Positions 33,617-35,787 of a stretch of 35,787 nucleotides of DNA are shown here, piece after piece. Source of the stretch: Gemmatimonadota bacterium (GTDB taxonomy: Bacteria; Gemmatimonadota; Gemmatimonadetes; Longimicrobiales; Gaopeijiaceae); contig JADFRS010000019.1 of assembly GCA_022561145.1 (NCBI GenBank), positions 1 through 35,787 on the forward strand. The letters run 5' to 3'. The notes beneath the pieces are model-generated. The model was not told the DNA's origin. It searched no databases and saw nothing but the letters and a program-made list of their open reading frames with translations. The position numbers and the translations under genes are program-made. Within the stretch, counting starts at the first letter, position 1; every line of letters begins with the position of its first letter.

Positions 33617-35385
33617 ATGGACGATATGATCCGCATCCGGGGGGCCCGTCAGAACAACCTCAAGAACATTGATGTGGATATCCCCCGTCGTGCTCTGACT
33701 GTGATCACCGGCCCGTCGGGTTCCGGCAAGTCGTCTCTCGCCTTGGACACCCTCTTCGCCGAAGGGCAGCGTCGCTACGTGGAGTCCCTGTCTACGTACG
33801 CGAAGCAGTTTCTGGAGCGCATGGAAAAGCCCGATGTCGACTCCATCGAGGGCCTTGCGCCGGCGGTGGCGATCGAGCAGAAGAACCCGACCAAGTCGAG
33901 CCGATCCACGGTGGGCACGGCCACGGAGGTCTACGACTACCTGAGGCTGCTGTGGGCTCGGGTGGGCCGAACCTCTTGTCCGGAGTGCGGCGATCGCGTG
34001 CGGCCCAACACCGTCAGCGAGACGGTGGACGCGGTCCTGGCCCTTCCCGAGGGGACTCGGGTGCAGGTGACCTTTCCGCTCCACTTGAGCGGCCGGGTGA
34101 AACATGCGCTCGTGGCAGAAAACCTCCGTGCGATGGGGTTCCTGCGCGTCCTGGCCGGGGGGGAGCAACTGGACCTCTCCGCCCCGGACGCGGATGACGC
34201 CGCCGCGCTCGGCGTGGACTTGACGCAGGTGGCGGATCCCCTGGTCGTGGTCGACCGCGTGAAGGTTGGCCCCGAGCTCGAGGACCGCCTGGCCGATTCG
34301 GTCGGCACCTGCTTCGCGGAGGGAGAGGGCGAAGTCGTCATTTTGGTCGATCGCGGGGCAGACGCCTCAAGTGACCTGCCGGAGCGCATGGAGTTCACCG
34401 AGCACTTCCGGTGTGCCAAGCACCCGGAGATCGAGTTCTTGGACCCTACGCCTCAACTCTTTTCATTCAACAACCCGTATGGGTCGTGTCCTCTGTGCAC
34501 CGGATTCGGCGCCACGCTCGACTATGCCGCCGACCTGATCGTGCCGAATCCCGACCGCTCCATCGACGAGGGCGCCGTGGACCCATGGACGAAGCCCCGC
34601 TACCACAAGGAGCATGCGCGCCTCCGCCAGTTTACGCTCGACCAAGGGGAATCGCTCTTCCACCCCTGGAAGGAGTTGTCGGAGGAGTTCCGGGAGGCCG
34701 TGCTCTACGGGGGGTCTGGATTCAAAGGAGTGGTGCCGTTCCTCATCTCCCGTGAGAAAAAACGCTACAAGCAATACATCCGGATCTTTCTCAGGCAGTA
34801 TCAGAGTCCGCAGGTGTGCCGCTCGTGCGGAGGAGCCCGTATTCAGGCCAAGGCCCTGTGTGTGAGTGTCGGGGGCCGCTCTATCGCCGAAGTCAGCGCC
34901 GTACCCCTCGAGGACTTGCGGCTGTGGATCGACGAACTCGACCTGAGCGAGATGGAGACTCTCATAGCCGAGACGATCCTGCGAGAGCTTCGCGCACGTT
35001 TGAGTTTCCTGGTGGACGTGGGACTCGGATACCTCACGTTGGACAGACAGACCCGGACCCTGTCGGGGGGCGAGGCGCAACGGATCAACCTCGCCAACTC
35101 CTTGGGCGCGCGCCTCGTGGATACGCTGTACGTGTTGGACGAACCCACGGTCGGCCTGCATCCCTGCGACACCGATGCCCTGCTGTCACTGCTGTGCAGC
35201 CTGCGTGACGCGGGCAACGCGGTAGTGGTGGTCGAGCACGATACGCAGGCCATCATGGCCGCCGACCACGTGCTCGAGCTCGGTCCGGGCTCGGGCGAGA
35301 ACGGAGGCATGGCGGTCTTCCAGGGAACCCCTGCCGAACTCCTGCTCTGCGACACTGCCACAGGTCGGTTCCTGTCGGGCAAGAC
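33617..35385 (+). CDS. uvrA: UvrABC excinuclease subunit A, C-terminally cut
   Basis: The ATG at 33617 begins [20 protein letters not shown]. Walker A is [16 protein letters not shown], then [37 protein letters not shown], the first zinc cluster (CPLCTGFG), a second ([10 protein letters not shown]), signature [16 protein letters not shown] and Walker [14 protein letters not shown]. This is the first half, up to FLSGK at about residue 589 of an expected ~940. After that the frame remains open to the window end (which is why the ORF track omits it) but no longer resembles UvrA; the opposite strand encodes glnD. The protein would recognise DNA damage in nucleotide excision repair. It is probably intact in the genome, with the join being artificial. 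Confidence 0.9.
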
Positions 35386-35787
35386 TGATCGATTCGCCGA
35401 TGGTTCTGATGCTGTGACCAAGACTCAGTCCTGCATCCCAGCAATCGCGAACCATTTGTGCTGTGCACGCTTCAAACGGGCTTTCTGCTTTCCCCGCATA
35501 AAGAAACAGCAGATCCGTGTCGGAATAAGGAGACAACTCGCCGCGACCGGATCCACCGATGGCAACGACGGCCGAATAACGTTCGACCAGTTCGCGGTCC
35601 TCAGGACTCAGAGTGGAGAGAACTTCTCGATACAACGAGAGAAGAAGTTCATCGGTCTGTTCGGAAAGAGCCGCGGCCACTTGAATTCCCGTGGCTCCCT
35701 GCTCGGAAAGCTTCCGGGATCGCTCCCGAATCTCCGCCACCCGCGCTCGATTATGCGCCTGACGCTCGCTGGAAAAACCGGCCGCGA
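35370..35787 (-). CDS. glnD: PII uridylyltransferase GlnD, internal fragment of probable foreign origin
   Basis: The minus strand is open from the window end and reads RVAEIRERSRKLSEQGATGI, then VVAIGGSGRGELSPYSDTDL, the nucleotidyltransferase motif (GGSGRGE...D-x-D) of GlnD, then [20 protein letters not shown]. Family similarity ends at about SLAR near 35380, where the plus strand becomes UvrA. Only about 130 residues of a ~850-residue protein are present and both ends are missing. Two lines counted by hand are about 52% GC, and codons such as GAA, CTT, TAT and GGA are common, unlike the neighbours. The lack of its own end and the mid-uvrA position argue for a chimeric join. Confidence 0.75.

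Noticed and set aside
1-35787. tRNA genes, rRNA, CRISPR arrays, transposases
   Set aside because: No T-loop GGTTCGA-N-TCC patterns in a cloverleaf context, no regularly spaced repeats and no transposase motifs were seen on reading both strands.

Overview
The window is about 35.8 kb of high-GC bacterial DNA, densely coded on both strands, with no rRNA, tRNA, CRISPR array or insertion sequence that I could see. Gene content suggests a Gram-negative chemoheterotroph. It includes a Kdo transferase (so LPS), many Sec-exported lipoproteins, S9 peptidases, a GH95 fucosidase, a serine beta-lactamase-like hydrolase, an ADOP-type FtsX permease and TPR or beta-propeller proteins. This mix resembles marine or soil Gemmatimonadota or a related lineage. 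That is inference from gene content, not a phylogenetic result.

Layout. 1-415: end of a SoxD/SorB-like cytochrome c gene. 448-1975 (minus): operon of alpha/beta hydrolase, small membrane protein and XRE regulator, with a promoter carrying two operator-like palindromes. 2064-2845: ADOP permease with its middle deleted. 2973-7876: divergent S9 peptidase and GH95 alpha-L-fucosidase-like hydrolase. 7980-9436: esterase-like lipoprotein and a broken DUF72 gene. 9472-11922 (minus): two tandem paralogues of unknown function behind a coiled-coil membrane protein. 12113-14470: lipoprotein fusing a serine beta-lactamase-like domain to a VanX-type zinc dipeptidase. 14519-15773: TPR remnant and SRPBCC pseudogene. 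15913-17224: divergent ECF-like sigma factor with a ZAS anti-sigma factor. 17245-19865 (minus): envelope redox or metal-related group (propeller-thioredoxin lipoprotein, small Cys protein, YtkA-like lipoprotein). 19976-21332 (minus): response regulator, membrane protein and a broken receiver gene. 21408-25947 (minus): leuS and tkt, overlapping. 26112-30008 (minus): prohibitin, metallo-aminopeptidase and membrane MutS-like ATPase as one compact operon. 30194-33296: convergent Kdo transferase and ABC exporter, the latter behind a possible attenuated leader. 33617-end: uvrA, which stops resembling UvrA at about 35380, where an opposite-strand glnD fragment of lower GC begins.

Four genes carry small lesions and a fifth has a large deletion, while the core genes (leuS, tkt, waaA) are intact. 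The point lesions I can reconstruct are all G-to-A on the coding strand and each is paired with a one-base loss. This may be real decay of accessory genes or consensus error; only reads can decide.

The most system-like signals are the promoter, short leaderless ORF and terminator upstream of the ABC exporter, the twin-operator XRE operon, the beta-lactamase/VanX fusion and the tandem unknown paralogues. The right end looks like a chimeric join and should be treated with caution.
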